This document shows positions 7,784 to 16,548 of a DNA stretch of 42,146 nt, piece by piece. A program made the position numbers and the translations under genes. The DNA comes from Rhodococcus sp. AW25M09 (GTDB taxonomy: Bacteria > Actinomycetota > Actinomycetes > Mycobacteriales > Mycobacteriaceae), in contig NZ_CAPS01000039.1 of the NCBI RefSeq assembly GCF_000333955.1, positions 1 to 42,146 of the forward strand. Reading direction: 5' to 3'. Positions within the stretch are counted from its first letter, which is position 1. The number at the start of each line of letters is the position of its first letter. The notes under the pieces were generated by a model. The model saw nothing but the letters and a program-made list of their open reading frames with translations, made no database searches and was not told where the DNA came from.

Positions 7784-8899
7784 ATGGAAACGGACTCGCG
7801 ACAGCGACGCTCTCAGGCAACCGTGACGATATCGATCGAACATCGCGGCCTTCGCGAGGACGTGTACCGAATCGCTGCGGCCGCGGATTGTGTTGTGGAA
7901 GAGCAGAACTTACTGGTCGGTATCAGTTCGACGCGGTCGATCTGGGATCGCACCGGAACTATTTTGATCGATTTCGCCTCCGCCGAGGCTGCTCTTTCCG
8001 GCGGATTTTCGCGCAGAGAAGGTGTCGTTCTGGTCACGGGTGCGCCGCCGACACTCGATGTCTGGCGGACCGCGACAGCGGTCGGTGCCGAACATGTCAT
8101 CTCGCTGCCGTCCGACGAGGGCACCCTCGTGCGCATACTCGGCGAACCGGCAGCGGCTCCGTCCGGCGACGGGGGAGTCATCGCCGTTGTCGGCGCACGC
8201 GGCGGTGCGGGTTCCTCGACGCTCGCCGCCGCCCTCGGACTCTGCAGTAGCCGTGCAGGAGGACGCGCATTGCTCGTCGAGGGCGACCGGTACGGCAGTG
8301 GACTCGATCTGCTGCTCGGCTGGGAGAGCATTCCCGGTTTGCGGTGGTCCGGGTTGGTCGTCGAAGGTGGCCGGGTCTCCGGTGACGCCCTGCACAGCGC
8401 GTTGCCCTCGCGGAGCGGGTTGTCGGTGCTGGCGCTGGGCAGGTCCGGCGACCGGGGAACCGGGCTCACTGCCCCCGCGGTGTCGGCTGTACTCGACGCA
8501 GGACGGGCAGCAGGTGATCTGGTGGTGTGCGATGCGCCGCGTCACGCCGGCGACGTCTCCGACGCTCTCTATGCCGCGGCGGACCTCGTCGTGTTGATGA
8601 TGCCGGCGGAGTTGCGCTCCGTGGCCTCCGCGGAGGCGATGACTGGGCACCTGGCGGATCGCAATGCCAACGTCGGCCTCGTGGTGCGCGGGCCCGCACC
8701 GGGCGGCCTACGAGCAGAAGACATTGCCGTCGCGCTCGACCTACCGCTGTTGACATCGATGCGAGCCGAACCGGGATTGGCCGAACGCCTCGAACGGGGC
8801 GGCCTCGTGCTGGGTCGGCGCTCGCCGCTGGCTGCAGCGGCGAACACCGTGCTCGACACGTTCGGCCAGAAGCCTGGACGCCGGGGGTGGGCGGCATGA
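7784..8899 (+). CDS. ssd: Septum site-determining protein Ssd / CpaE-TadZ-like MinD-family ATPase
   Basis: A 371-residue protein of the ParA/MinD group. The N-terminal about 125 residues are a receiver-like, non-catalytic domain; a deviant P-loop GARGGAGSST follows at residues 137-146, then a MinD-like fold including DLVVCDAPRH and DLVVLMMPAE. In mycobacteria (Rv3660c) Ssd is reported to influence septum placement; by architecture it also resembles TadZ/CpaE, which positions Tad pilus machines. Its ATGA overlap with tadA supports the pilus link. Signature lysines of a true Walker A are absent, so ATP turnover should not be assumed. Confidence 0.85.
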   Translation: METDSRQRRSQATVTISIEHRGLREDVYRIAAAADCVVEEQNLLVGISSTRSIWDRTGTILIDFASAEAALSGGFSRREGVVLVTGAPPTLDVWRTATAVGAEHVISLPSDEGTLVRILGEPAAAPSGDGGVIAVVGARGGAGSSTLAAALGLCSSRAGGRALLVEGDRYGSGLDLLLGWESIPGLRWSGLVVEGGRVSGDALHSALPSRSGLSVLALGRSGDRGTGLTAPAVSAVLDAGRAAGDLVVCDAPRHAGDVSDALYAAADLVVLMMPAELRSVASAEAMTGHLADRNANVGLVVRGPAPGGLRAEDIAVALDLPLLTSMRAEPGLAERLERGGLVLGRRSPLAAAANTVLDTFGQKPGRRGWAA

Positions 8900-10080
8900 G
8901 CGCTGTCGTGACTGCAGATCTGCTCAATCGCGTCCGTGATCGCCTCGCGGCAGCGGCCGACCCTCCGGTTCCCGCAACCGTGGCCGCAGCCATCCGAGCC
9001 GAAGCGGGCGGGGTCATCGGTGACACCGATATGCTTGCGGCACTGCGTGTTCTGCAGACCGAGCTGACCGGAGCCGGACCGCTCGAGCCGCTGCTGTCGG
9101 AGCCCGGAGTGACCGATGTACTGGTGACAGCCCCGGACCAGGTGTGGATCGACCGTGGCCACGGACTCGAACGCACCGCAGTTCGATTCGTCGACGAGGC
9201 TGCCGTGCGTCGACTGGCGCAACGGCTCGCGCTCTCGGCGGGCCGCCGCTTGGACGACGCTCAGCCCTGGGTCGACGGCCGGCTACCAGGGGTGGGACAG
9301 GGCGCGTTCGGAGTCCGCCTGCACGCTGTGCTGGCACCGGTGGCGAGCGGCGGAACGTGTGTGTCGCTCCGGGTGCTGCGGCCGGCCACTCAGGGACTTT
9401 CGGCTCTGCGTGCATCGGGTGCCGTCGCTCCCGACGGGTACGAGCTGCTGCGTCGAATCGTGCTCGGCCGCTTGGCTTTCCTTGTCGTCGGTGGCACCGG
9501 TGCGGGAAAGACGACATTGTTGGCCGCAATGCTCGGTGAGGTGGATCCGGCCGAACGGATCGTCTGTGTCGAGGATGCGGCGGAGTTGGCCCCCGCGCAT
9601 CCGCACGTGGTGCGATTGGTGGCCCGCGCGCCCAATGTCGAAGGGGTGGGGGAGGTATCGGTGCGGCAACTGGTGCGTCAGGCACTGCGGATGCGCCCCG
9701 ACCGGCTCGTCGTCGGGGAGGTGCGCGGTGCCGAGGTGATCGATCTGATGACGGCTCTCAATACCGGGCACGACGGCGGAGCCGGAACCATCCATGCGAA
9801 CTCACCAGCCGAGGTGCCCGCTCGCCTGGAAGCTCTTGCAGCACTGGGCGGCATGGGTCGAGATGCGTTGCACAGTCAGCTCGCCGCGGCGGTTCAGGTG
9901 GTGCTACACGTGCATCGCAGCGCCGACGGTACGCGTCGCCTGCGCGAGATCGGGGTGGTCGATGTCGATCCCACCGGGCGGGTGCATATCGCGGCGGCCT
10001 GGTCTGTCGATGCCGACGCGATGCCGGGTGAGCGTCGATTACGCGAACTACTCGACCGACGATGCGGCGACACCCGATGA
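8896..10080 (+). CDS. tadA: Tad/Flp pilus assembly ATPase (TadA/CpaF-like)
   Basis: Hexameric type II/IV secretion ATPase expected to power pilus extrusion at the cytoplasmic membrane. 394 residues: an N-terminal domain with the [10 protein letters not shown] and VTDVLV segments common to CpaF proteins, a Walker [10 protein letters not shown] at about 198-206, and a Walker B region ([14 protein letters not shown]) followed by the [15 protein letters not shown] histidine box. The ATG overlaps the ssd stop by four bases. Counterpart of Rv3659c. Confidence 0.92.
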   Translation: MSAVVTADLLNRVRDRLAAAADPPVPATVAAAIRAEAGGVIGDTDMLAALRVLQTELTGAGPLEPLLSEPGVTDVLVTAPDQVWIDRGHGLERTAVRFVDEAAVRRLAQRLALSAGRRLDDAQPWVDGRLPGVGQGAFGVRLHAVLAPVASGGTCVSLRVLRPATQGLSALRASGAVAPDGYELLRRIVLGRLAFLVVGGTGAGKTTLLAAMLGEVDPAERIVCVEDAAELAPAHPHVVRLVARAPNVEGVGEVSVRQLVRQALRMRPDRLVVGEVRGAEVIDLMTALNTGHDGGAGTIHANSPAEVPARLEALAALGGMGRDALHSQLAAAVQVVLHVHRSADGTRRLREIGVVDVDPTGRVHIAAAWSVDADAMPGERRLRELLDRRCGDTR

Positions 10081-10856
10081 CTGCTGCGCTGCTGATCCTC
10101 GCTGCCGCAGTAGCTCTGTGGCCGTCCGGTTCCCGTGGGCTGACCGAACGAACGCGCAGCGTCCGGGCGGCGCCTCGATGGATGGTGCCGGTGTGTGCTG
10201 CGGTGGTTGCCGCAGGGGCGGTCTGGTGGTTCGGCGGCGTCTGGGCTGTGAGTGCCGCAGCAGTGGCGGGCGGCACCGGATGGAGTCGCTCTCGGCGGCG
10301 GTACGAGCGCGACCGGCGCACCACCGAATTGAACTGGTTGGCCACCGGAGTCGAGGTGGTCATCGGCGAGCTTCGGGTCGGATCCCATCCCGCCACTGCG
10401 AGCGCGGTCGCGGCGGACGAGTGCGGAGGAATCGCGTCGGCGGCATTGCGGGGTGCGGCAGCGCGGTCCAGGCTCGGCGGCACGCCGGCCGACGGGATCG
10501 CTGCATCCGATCCGCTGCTCGGCCCAGAGCTGAACCGGATGGCCGCAGCATGGCGGGTTGCCGACGAGCACGGCCTCGCGCTCGCTGAGCTGCTTGGTGC
10601 GGTGCGAGCCGATATATTGGGGCGCAGACGATTTCGTGAGCGAACGGAGGCGTCGCTGGCGGGGGCCCGCGCCACCGCGCTGGTGCTGGCCGGCCTGCCG
10701 ATCCTCGGAGTAGCGCTGGGACAGTTGATGGGGGCCGATCCGCTGCGGATTCTGCTCGGCGGTGGACTGGGCGGCATGCTGTTGCTCATCGGCACCGGGC
10801 TCGGCTGCGCCGGATTGCTCTGGACCGATGCGATCACCGGCAAGGTGACGACATGA
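10077..10856 (+). CDS. tadB: Type II secretion F-family membrane protein (TadB-like)
   Basis: Platform protein of the Tad machine. 259 residues with hydrophobic segments at the N-terminus (about 4-18 and 38-62), a central cytosolic T2SSF domain (LNWLATGVEVVIGELRVG; MAAAWRVADEHGLALAELL), and two C-terminal membrane segments. ATGA overlaps link it to tadA upstream and tadC downstream, so it is part of one coupled operon. Counterpart of Rv3658c. Confidence 0.87.
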   Translation: MTAALLILAAAVALWPSGSRGLTERTRSVRAAPRWMVPVCAAVVAAGAVWWFGGVWAVSAAAVAGGTGWSRSRRRYERDRRTTELNWLATGVEVVIGELRVGSHPATASAVAADECGGIASAALRGAAARSRLGGTPADGIAASDPLLGPELNRMAAAWRVADEHGLALAELLGAVRADILGRRRFRERTEASLAGARATALVLAGLPILGVALGQLMGADPLRILLGGGLGGMLLLIGTGLGCAGLLWTDAITGKVTT

Positions 10857-11425
10857 CCTGGGCGACTGTTCTGTGTCTGGCAACGGCATTGATCGCTGTG
10901 CCCACGGGCGGCGGTGGACTGCGCCGGTTGGCACGCGATGACGGCCCCGATGCCGACACGACCAGTACTGCGAGTCCTGATCCGCTGGCGGTGGCCACGA
11001 CCTTCGACTTGCTGGCCGCGTGCCTGCTATCCGGGCTTCCGGTAGCGACGGCCGCTGCCGCAGCGGCACCTTCCGCTCCGACCTCGTTCGCCGTCGCGCT
11101 GCGCAAGGCCGCCGATCTCCTCGAACTCGGGGCCGATGCCGAGACCGCGTGGGACGCCGTCGCGCACGATCCGGAGACCGAGGCGCTCGCCAGAATGGCG
11201 CGCCGATCTGCCCGAGCCGGTTCGTCGATGGCGTCGGCGATGTCGGAACTTGCTGCAACTCAACGAACCCGAGCCGAAGATGCCTCTGCCGCCGCAGCCG
11301 AACGTGCCGGTGTGCTGATCAGTGGGCCATTGGGCTTGTGCTTCCTGCCTGCTTTCATTTGCCTCGGCATCATCCCCGTGGTGATCGGCCTGGCGGGCAA
11401 CGTACTGGGCGGCGGCGTGCTGTGA
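10853..11425 (+). CDS. tadC: Type II secretion F-family membrane protein (TadC-like)
   Basis: Second platform protein of the Tad system, 190 residues, about half the size of enterobacterial TadC but equal to mycobacterial Rv3657c. It has an N-terminal hydrophobic segment, a central alanine-rich helical domain (DLLAACLLSGLPVATAAAAA; MARRSARAGSSMASAMSELA) and a C-terminal double membrane segment (GLCFLPAFICLGIIPVVIGL). Starts four bases inside the end of tadB. A 63-base gap then separates it from the pilin gene. Confidence 0.85.
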   Translation: MTWATVLCLATALIAVPTGGGGLRRLARDDGPDADTTSTASPDPLAVATTFDLLAACLLSGLPVATAAAAAAPSAPTSFAVALRKAADLLELGADAETAWDAVAHDPETEALARMARRSARAGSSMASAMSELAATQRTRAEDASAAAAERAGVLISGPLGLCFLPAFICLGIIPVVIGLAGNVLGGGVL

Positions 11426-11488
11426 CCGCCGCGCCGACAATCGTCCGCTGCGGAGACGCCGCATCGGAGAACAGGGAGGGGAATCGAG

Positions 11489-11692
11489 ATGATGGAGAAT
11501 GCGCTGCAGGAGTTGAAGACTCGAATCATGCTGTTCGGCGTGGAGGACGATGGCATGTCCACCGCGGAGTACGCGATCGGTACCATCGCCGCCGCGGCAT
11601 TCGGGGCGGTTCTCTACACGGTGGTCACCGGAAACAGTATCGTCACGGCGTTGACGGGGATCATAGATCGAGCGTTGAACACTGCCGTGTGA
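11489..11692 (+). CDS. DUF4244 Flp-type prepilin
   Basis: Likely major pilin of the Tad cluster, 67 residues, like Rv3656c. A short leader ends in Gly, followed by MSTAE, giving the prepilin signature of cleavage after Gly22 with Glu at +5 of the mature chain. A single hydrophobic helix follows (YAIGTIAAAAFGAVLYTVV), then a short polar tail. Start at 11489 is supported by AGGGAGGGG eight bases upstream, the strongest ribosome-binding site in the operon, which suits a highly made pilin. No prepilin peptidase gene is nearby. Overlaps the next start. Confidence 0.88.
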   Translation: MMENALQELKTRIMLFGVEDDGMSTAEYAIGTIAAAAFGAVLYTVVTGNSIVTALTGIIDRALNTAV

Positions 11693-12027
11693 CGCCGGGC
11701 GGTGATGCCGGGGCCGTGACGGTGGAGGCGGCGTTCGCGATCGCGTCCATCGTCGCGGTGATTGTGGTGTGCATCGGTGCGATCGTGTCGGTGACGATGC
11801 ACATCGGGTGCGTCGACGCGGCCCGTGAGGCAGCTCGATTGGCGGCCAGAGGGGATGCGGCGCAGGCCGTCTCCGCTGGTATGCGCGTTGCTCCCGAGGG
11901 GGCTCGGATCACCGTGACCGAGGACGGTGAGTTCTTCGTCGTGCGGGTGGAAGTCGCGAGTCCATTGCCGGGATTGACGCTGTCTGCGGAGGCGGTTGCT
12001 GCTGCGGAACCGGTTGCAGCGGAATGA
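11689..12027 (+). CDS. TadE-family pseudopilin
   Basis: Minor pilin-like protein of 112 residues. The N-terminus GAVTVEAAFA matches a prepilin processing site (Gly, then Glu at +5) and leads into a membrane helix (IASIVAVIVVCIGAIVSVTM). The exported domain is short, alpha/beta and ends with an Ala/Glu-rich tail. GTG start in a GTGA overlap with the pilin stop. Counterpart of Rv3655c, a protein reported to be secreted and to affect host-cell death in M. tuberculosis; that function cannot be carried over from sequence alone. Confidence 0.82.
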   Translation: MTPGGDAGAVTVEAAFAIASIVAVIVVCIGAIVSVTMHIGCVDAAREAARLAARGDAAQAVSAGMRVAPEGARITVTEDGEFFVVRVEVASPLPGLTLSAEAVAAAEPVAAE

Positions 12028-12377
12028 GAATGGAACTCGGTGACGACGAGGGTGGGGCTACGGTGTTGGCGGCACTGGCGATGTCGGCGTTGATCGTCGT
12101 GGTGGTGATGGTGATCCACGTCGGTTCTGCGGTGGGCGCTCGTCATCAGGCGCAGTCGGCCGCCGATCTCGCTGCGTTGGCCGGTGCGGGGGCCCTGGAC
12201 CGTGGGGTGGCCGATGCGTGCGAGACGGCGCGGGGGTTGGCGATGCGAATGGGGACTCAGTTGCGGGAGTGCACGATCGACGAGTGGGACGTGATCGTGA
12301 CGGTGGGGCAGCCGGTGTTCCTCGGGCGCTTCGGAATGTCCGACGCCATCGCCTCGGCGCGGGCGGGGCCGGGGTAG
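12024..12377 (+). CDS. Rv3654c-like TadE/TadG-type protein
   Basis: Last gene of the pilus operon, 117 residues. DDEGGATVLAALAMSALIVV resembles a class IV prepilin N-terminus, but no Glu occurs at +5. The RHQAQSAADLAALAGA segment is the hallmark of the Rv3654c family and of TadG-like proteins. Starts in an ATGA overlap with the TadE gene. The final eight residues (ASARAGPG) and the stop lie inside a segment that is repeated 163 bases downstream, so the C-terminus may have been set by the repeat. Confidence 0.8.
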   Translation: MRMELGDDEGGATVLAALAMSALIVVVVMVIHVGSAVGARHQAQSAADLAALAGAGALDRGVADACETARGLAMRMGTQLRECTIDEWDVIVTVGQPVFLGRFGMSDAIASARAGPG

Positions 12378-12709
12378 CGGGTGTCGCAAATGCGCGCGCG
12401 TTTGCCAGGTGCGTGCGGAATCTGGTCGCAGGCGATGTGATTCCGCACGCGTTCAGCGAATGCGCGCACATTTGTGGCTGACGTTGGGCGGCAGGGTAGC
12501 TGGGCGCGGCTGGTCCTCGGCGCGGGCGGGGCCGGGGTAGCGGGTGTCGCAAATGCGCGCGCGTTTGCCAGGTGCGTGCGGAATCTGGTCGCAGACGATG
12601 CGATTCCGCACGCGTTCAGCGAATGCGCGCGCGTTTGCCAGGTGCGCGTGGAATAGGTTCGCAGACGATGCGATTCCGCACGCATTCAGCGAATGCGCGC
12701 GCGTTTGCC
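12352..12709. repeat. Array of ~70-bp palindromic extragenic repeats
   Basis: Fills the 350 bases between the tad operon and the helicase gene. A 123-bp segment (12352-12474) recurs at 12515-12637 with four mismatches. The core AATGCGCGCGCGTTTGCC occurs at 12389, 12552, 12622 and 12692, and in altered form at 12459, so the period is 70 bases (12389-12459 and 12552-12622-12692). Each unit holds an inverted repeat with arms GCGTGCGGAATC and GATTCCGCACGC, degraded in the last unit. The structure resembles bacterial REP/BIME elements. It may also act as a terminator between the convergent genes. Long reading frames here are by-products of the repeats. Confidence 0.88.
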
Positions 12710-12728
12710 GCGGAACCCGAACCCGGGG

Positions 12729-15098
12729 TCAACCCTCGCGAGTGATGGCTGCCAACACTGCGGTCAGCACTCGAACCGCACCGTCTTTGTCCAGTGGATC
12801 GTTGCCGTTTCCGCATTTGGGTGACTGCACGCAGGACGGGCAGCCGGTCTGGCATTCGCAGGAGACGATGGCGTCTTTCGTGGCGGCGAGCCAGTCGGCG
12901 ATCGCCACGTGACCGCGGTCGGCGAATCCTGCTCCGCCGTCGTATCCGTCGTAGACGAATACGGTCGGCAGACCGGTATCGGGGTGCAATGCCGTCGACA
13001 CTCCGCCGATGTCCCAGCGATCGCACGTCGCAACGAGTGGCAGCAATCCGATCGCGGCGTGCTCGGCAGCGTGCAGTGATCCGGGGAATCGTTCGTACGG
13101 AACTCCGCTGGCCTCCAACAACTCCGGGGTGATGGTGTACATGACGGCCCGAGTGTCGAGCGTCTGCGCGGGCATGTCGAGTTCGATGGAATCGAGAACC
13201 TCGCCGGAGAGAAGGCGTCGCAGATATCCGACGACCTGATGCGTGACGTTCACCTGTACCAGCGCGACGCGCACCTCGCCGTAGTCGACGGATTCGTGCA
13301 CCGCAGTGATGGAGATGTCGGTGATCTCGCGCGCCGAGGTGTTCCACTCGGGCTGCTCCGCGTGCACCAGTGCGAGCCCGGCATCGAGGTCGAGTTCGTC
13401 GACCACGAACGATTCGCCCTGATGAATGTGCACCGCACCGGGGTGGGCGGTGGCGGGAGCTCGGCCGCCATCGACGGTGCCCAGCATGCGGCCGGACTCT
13501 CCGTCGACGATGGCCACCTGCACGCCGGTGCCGCCGCGAATGTTGACCGCGCCGTGCGGCGAGAGCTGCTGCCCGTCGGGAGTGATGAACCAGCCGTGCG
13601 GACGCTTGCGCACGTAGCCTTTCAGCTCCAGCTCCTCGAGTACCGACTCTGCGCTCAGTTCCTCTGCCTCGGCGAGAGTGATCGGCAGTTCGACTGCAGC
13701 GCAGAGCAATTGCGGAGCAAGAATGTAGGGGTTGGTGGGGTCGGTGACGGTCGCCTCGACAGGTTTGTCCAACAGTGCTGTCGGGTGATGCACCAGGTAG
13801 GTGTCGAGGGGATCGTCTCGCGCGACGAGCACCAACAGTGAACCTTCGCCGCGTCGACCGGCTCGCCCGCCCTGTTGCCAGAACGACGCGACGGTACCCG
13901 GGAAGCCGGCGACGATCACCGCGTCCAAACCGGCGATGTCGACGCCGAGCTCGAGCGCATTGGTGGTGGCGACGCCCAGCAGGGTGCCGTCGGACAGGTC
14001 GGATTCGAGCTTGCGCCGGTCCTCGGCCAAATACCCTGCGCGATAGGCGGCGACGCGTCGAACCAACTGCGGATCGACGTCGGCGAGGATTCTCTGAGCC
14101 CCCAGAGCGGTGACCTCGGCGCCGCGCCTGGACCGTACGAACGCCAGTGTTCGGGCACCCTCGACCAACAAATCGGCCATGATGCGCGACGCCTCGGCAC
14201 CTGCGGATTTCCGTACCGGCGCACCGTTTTCGCCGGTGACCTCCTTCAGTAGCGGCGGTTCCCACAACGCGACGGTGCGGGCTCCGTGCGGGGAGCCGTC
14301 CTCGGTGACCTCCTCGCACGGTGCGCCGATGAGTCGGCTGGCTGCCCGTCCGGGTTCGGAGGTGGTGGCACTGGCCAGCACGAACACCGGAGACGCACCG
14401 TAACGGGCGCACAGGCGTCGCAGCCTGCGTAGCACGAGCGCAACATTCGACCCGAAAACGCCCCGGTAGTAATGGCATTCGTCGACCACCACATAGCGAA
14501 GATTGCGCAGAAAGCGGGACCAGCGCTCGTGCGAGCCGAGGATGCCGAGGTGCAACATATCGGGATTGGTGAAGATCCACCGCGCATTGGCGCGAGCCCA
14601 CTGGCGAATCTCGGTCGGGGTGTCGCCGTCGTATGCGCTGGGGAACACTTCGGCGAGTTCACCTGACAGTTCCCGTAACTCGTCGGTGATCGAGATGGTG
14701 GTGCGGAGTTGATCGGCACCGAGCGCCTTGGTGGGAGCCAGATACAGAGCAGTGGCACGGGCATCGGCGGACAATGTCGTCAGAATGGGGAGCTGATACG
14801 CGAGCGATTTACCCGAGGCGGTGCTGGTCGAGAGCACCACGTGGTTGCCCTCGGCGGCGAGGGTCGCGGCCCGGGCCTGATGAGTCCACGGCCGGGCGAT
14901 CCCGCGAGAGGTGATCACCTGCACCACTTCCGGGCCGACCCACGCCGGCCAGGATGTGAACTGGGAGGCCCGCGCCGGCAACTCCGCGACGTGAGTCAAG
15001 GGGCTCTCGTCGGCGGGCGAGCCCGCCAACACTCGATTCAGCAACCGCTGACCGTAACTCGCGAGATCCGCACCATCGTGCGGATGTCTCTCGCTCAC
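12729..15098 (-). CDS. DEAD/DEAH-box helicase with C-terminal zinc domain (MrfA/YprA-like, Rv3649 type)
   Basis: Superfamily 2 helicase of 789 residues. Motif I STSTASGKS lies near residues 90-98, motif II DECH near 205, and a helicase C domain follows (GWRAGRRGEG-like QQGGRAGRRGEGS). The C-terminal DUF1998 domain ends with the zinc cluster CECQTGCPSCVQSPKC. Bacillus MrfA, of this family, acts in repair of mitomycin C damage; the mycobacterial homologue is Rv3649. The GTG at 15098 is preferred to longer frames because GGAG lies seven bases before it and the length then fits relatives. It transcribes towards the repeat array. Confidence 0.9.
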   Translation of the reverse strand: MSERHPHDGADLASYGQRLLNRVLAGSPADESPLTHVAELPARASQFTSWPAWVGPEVVQVITSRGIARPWTHQARAATLAAEGNHVVLSTSTASGKSLAYQLPILTTLSADARATALYLAPTKALGADQLRTTISITDELRELSGELAEVFPSAYDGDTPTEIRQWARANARWIFTNPDMLHLGILGSHERWSRFLRNLRYVVVDECHYYRGVFGSNVALVLRRLRRLCARYGASPVFVLASATTSEPGRAASRLIGAPCEEVTEDGSPHGARTVALWEPPLLKEVTGENGAPVRKSAGAEASRIMADLLVEGARTLAFVRSRRGAEVTALGAQRILADVDPQLVRRVAAYRAGYLAEDRRKLESDLSDGTLLGVATTNALELGVDIAGLDAVIVAGFPGTVASFWQQGGRAGRRGEGSLLVLVARDDPLDTYLVHHPTALLDKPVEATVTDPTNPYILAPQLLCAAVELPITLAEAEELSAESVLEELELKGYVRKRPHGWFITPDGQQLSPHGAVNIRGGTGVQVAIVDGESGRMLGTVDGGRAPATAHPGAVHIHQGESFVVDELDLDAGLALVHAEQPEWNTSAREITDISITAVHESVDYGEVRVALVQVNVTHQVVGYLRRLLSGEVLDSIELDMPAQTLDTRAVMYTITPELLEASGVPYERFPGSLHAAEHAAIGLLPLVATCDRWDIGGVSTALHPDTGLPTVFVYDGYDGGAGFADRGHVAIADWLAATKDAIVSCECQTGCPSCVQSPKCGNGNDPLDKDGAVRVLTAVLAAITREG

Positions 15099-15498
15099 TA
15101 CCGGTCTCCATGCATTCGTTCGATCTACAAGTGTCCGCCGGGCTGATCGCGATCGGGGTTCGTCCATGCTATCGCGGGCCCTCATCGGCCCCCTCGCGCC
15201 CTGGTGAGGGCGGCAATTCACGCGCCTGCAGTTGTGCGTTTCCACAACATGGACGAAATGTTGGAAAAGGTCGACTTTCGACTGTTGCGATCGCAGACTT
15301 CATGGTTCACTTGACGCGGTCGCAGCTTCTGTGTTCGTTCTACGCTTCGCAGGATCTCATGTTGCGGGCGCGGTACTGGAAGAGCTCGTCCACAGGGGGA
15401 ATCCTGAGGGGGATTCATACAAGTGCAGCGGTCGGAACCGGCCCGATGGACCGAAAGTGCGCTCCATCGAATCCGGTGTTAGAAAGAGAAGGAAAAGC
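15099..15498. other. Divergent helicase/cspA intergenic region with cspA leader
   Basis: No gene is seen in these 400 bases. Cold-shock genes usually have long structured leaders, and much of this region is probably the cspA 5' untranslated region. An inverted repeat CAACAT-N7-ATGTTG lies at 15245-15263. I could not place a convincing promoter for either gene; TTGACG at 15311 and TACGCT at 15341 are 24 bases apart, which is too far. Confidence 0.4.
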
Positions 15499-15702
15499 AT
15501 GGCACAGGGAACTGTGAAGTGGTTCAACGCCGAAAAGGGCTTTGGATTCATCGCACCAGAAGACGGCTCCGCTGACGTCTTCGTTCACTACTCCGAGATC
15601 CAGGGCAGCGGATTCCGCACCCTCGAGGAGAACCAGCGCGTGGAGTTCGAGGTCGGCCAGGGCACCAAGGGTCCTCAGGCAACGGGCGTTCGCGCAGTCT
15701 GA
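15499..15702 (+). CDS. cspA: Cold-shock protein CspA
   Basis: Small single-stranded nucleic-acid-binding protein of 67 residues, exactly the size of mycobacterial CspA (Rv3648c). It has the five-stranded OB-fold pattern, RNP1 KGFGFI and RNP2 VFVHY, and begins [10 protein letters not shown]. The start is supported by AAGGA at 15489-15493. Expected to melt RNA structures and act as a chaperone for transcription and translation. A long perfect hairpin follows the gene. Confidence 0.97.
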   Translation: MAQGTVKWFNAEKGFGFIAPEDGSADVFVHYSEIQGSGFRTLEENQRVEFEVGQGTKGPQATGVRAV

Positions 15703-15727
15703 TCCTCGTCTCATCCGAGTCGAGATA

Positions 15728-15784
15728 CGTCATCCCCCTTCTCGATCGTCTCGTTGCCGAGGCGATCACGGAAGGGGGATGACG
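15728..15784 (+). terminator. Long hairpin terminator after cspA
   Basis: CGTCATCCCCCTTC (15728-15741) pairs perfectly with GAAGGGGGATGACG (15771-15784). The 29-base loop can itself pair (GATCGTCTCG with CGAGGCGATC). The stem is unusually long and has no T tract on either side, so it may stop transcription through structure alone or protect the cspA 3' end. Confidence 0.65.
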
Positions 15785-15851
15785 CATTTGCGAACCACCC
15801 AGGTGCGTCGAAAGCCGTGAGCGCGTGCGCCGATGTCCTAATGTCCATGCT

Positions 15852-16439
15852 GTGAACCAGCTGTCCTTCTTCTCCGCCGAATCGTTGCCGCCCGCGGTGA
15901 CCGATCTCAGTGGACTGCTGGCCGCCACCGGCCATGTTGTCACCTCCTCGGGTTCGGCCCGCATCTCTGTCGTCGTCGATGCGCAATGGCGGGCAGATGC
16001 CATCGCCGAACTCATCGAGCAATGCGGCTTGGCTGCGGAGCTGGGTCGATCGGAGGAAGACCGGCCGCTGGTGCGTACCGCGTCGGTGCCGGAACTGTCG
16101 GCGCTGGCCTCTCTGTGGACCAAGGGGGCCGTCAAAGCCGTCCCACCCGGGTGGGTACCGGGTTCTCGAGAATTGCGCGCCTGGGTACTCGCGTCCGGTC
16201 GTCCCGAGGCCGAAGGCGAGCGATACGTGCTCGGACTCGACCCGCACGCCCCCGACACCCATTCCGTCCTCGCTCAGTCGCTGATGCGTGCGGGCATCGC
16301 GCCGACACTGATCGGCACTCGGAGCTCTGCTCCGGGACTGAGAATCACTGGTCGGCGTCGGTTGTTGCGCCTGACCGAGAACGTCGGCGAGGCTCCGCGC
16401 AACGTGGACGCGCGTACCATTTGGCCGCACGCAGAGTAG
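15852..16439 (+). CDS. Conserved hypothetical protein (Rv3647c-like)
   Basis: A 195-residue soluble protein found between cspA and topA, as Rv3647c is in M. tuberculosis (192 residues). I recognise no catalytic motif. The sequence alternates short beta and alpha segments (GHVVTSSGSARISVVVDAQW; AIAELIEQCGLAAELG), with a conserved-looking GWVPGSRELRAWVLASGR and an RRRLLRLTENVGEAP C-terminus. The GTG at 15852 gives a length matching relatives; GTG at 15825 would add nine residues. Neither has a good ribosome-binding site. The position next to topA hints at a nucleic-acid role, but this is not shown. Confidence 0.72.
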   Translation: MNQLSFFSAESLPPAVTDLSGLLAATGHVVTSSGSARISVVVDAQWRADAIAELIEQCGLAAELGRSEEDRPLVRTASVPELSALASLWTKGAVKAVPPGWVPGSRELRAWVLASGRPEAEGERYVLGLDPHAPDTHSVLAQSLMRAGIAPTLIGTRSSAPGLRITGRRRLLRLTENVGEAPRNVDARTIWPHAE

Positions 16440-16466
16440 GACGATATGTGACTGATCTGCGAGTAT

Positions 16467-16517
16467 TTGGCCGAGGTATGTCAGTCTGTTAGTAGTGGGA
16501 CAGGCAAATCTGCCTGT
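16467..16517 (+). promoter_or_regulatory. Candidate topA promoter and leader hairpin
   Basis: TTGGCC (16467-16472) and TAGTAG (16490-16495) are 17 bases apart. A perfect small hairpin, ACAGGCA-AATC-TGCCTGT, at 16500-16517 would lie at the very 5' end of the transcript, where it could shield the mRNA or respond to supercoiling-dependent initiation. Confidence 0.4.
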
Positions 16518-16548
16518 GAGAACGCACTAGGGAAGGTTCGGCAGCAAG

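Noticed and set aside
12218..12685. Several overlapping frames in the repeat array with ARAFA, CVRNL and FSECA segments
   Set aside because: The same peptide motifs recur at the 70-base period because they translate the repeat; none has independent coding evidence.
12389..12709. CRISPR array
   Set aside because: Although repeats recur regularly at 70 bases, the intervals between cores are themselves repeated and not unique spacers, and no cas gene is present.
12616..14601. 661-codon minus-strand frame antisense-phase to the helicase
   Set aside because: Arginine-rich translation in the wrong frame of the helicase gene, an effect of high GC; the -frame with helicase motifs is the real one.
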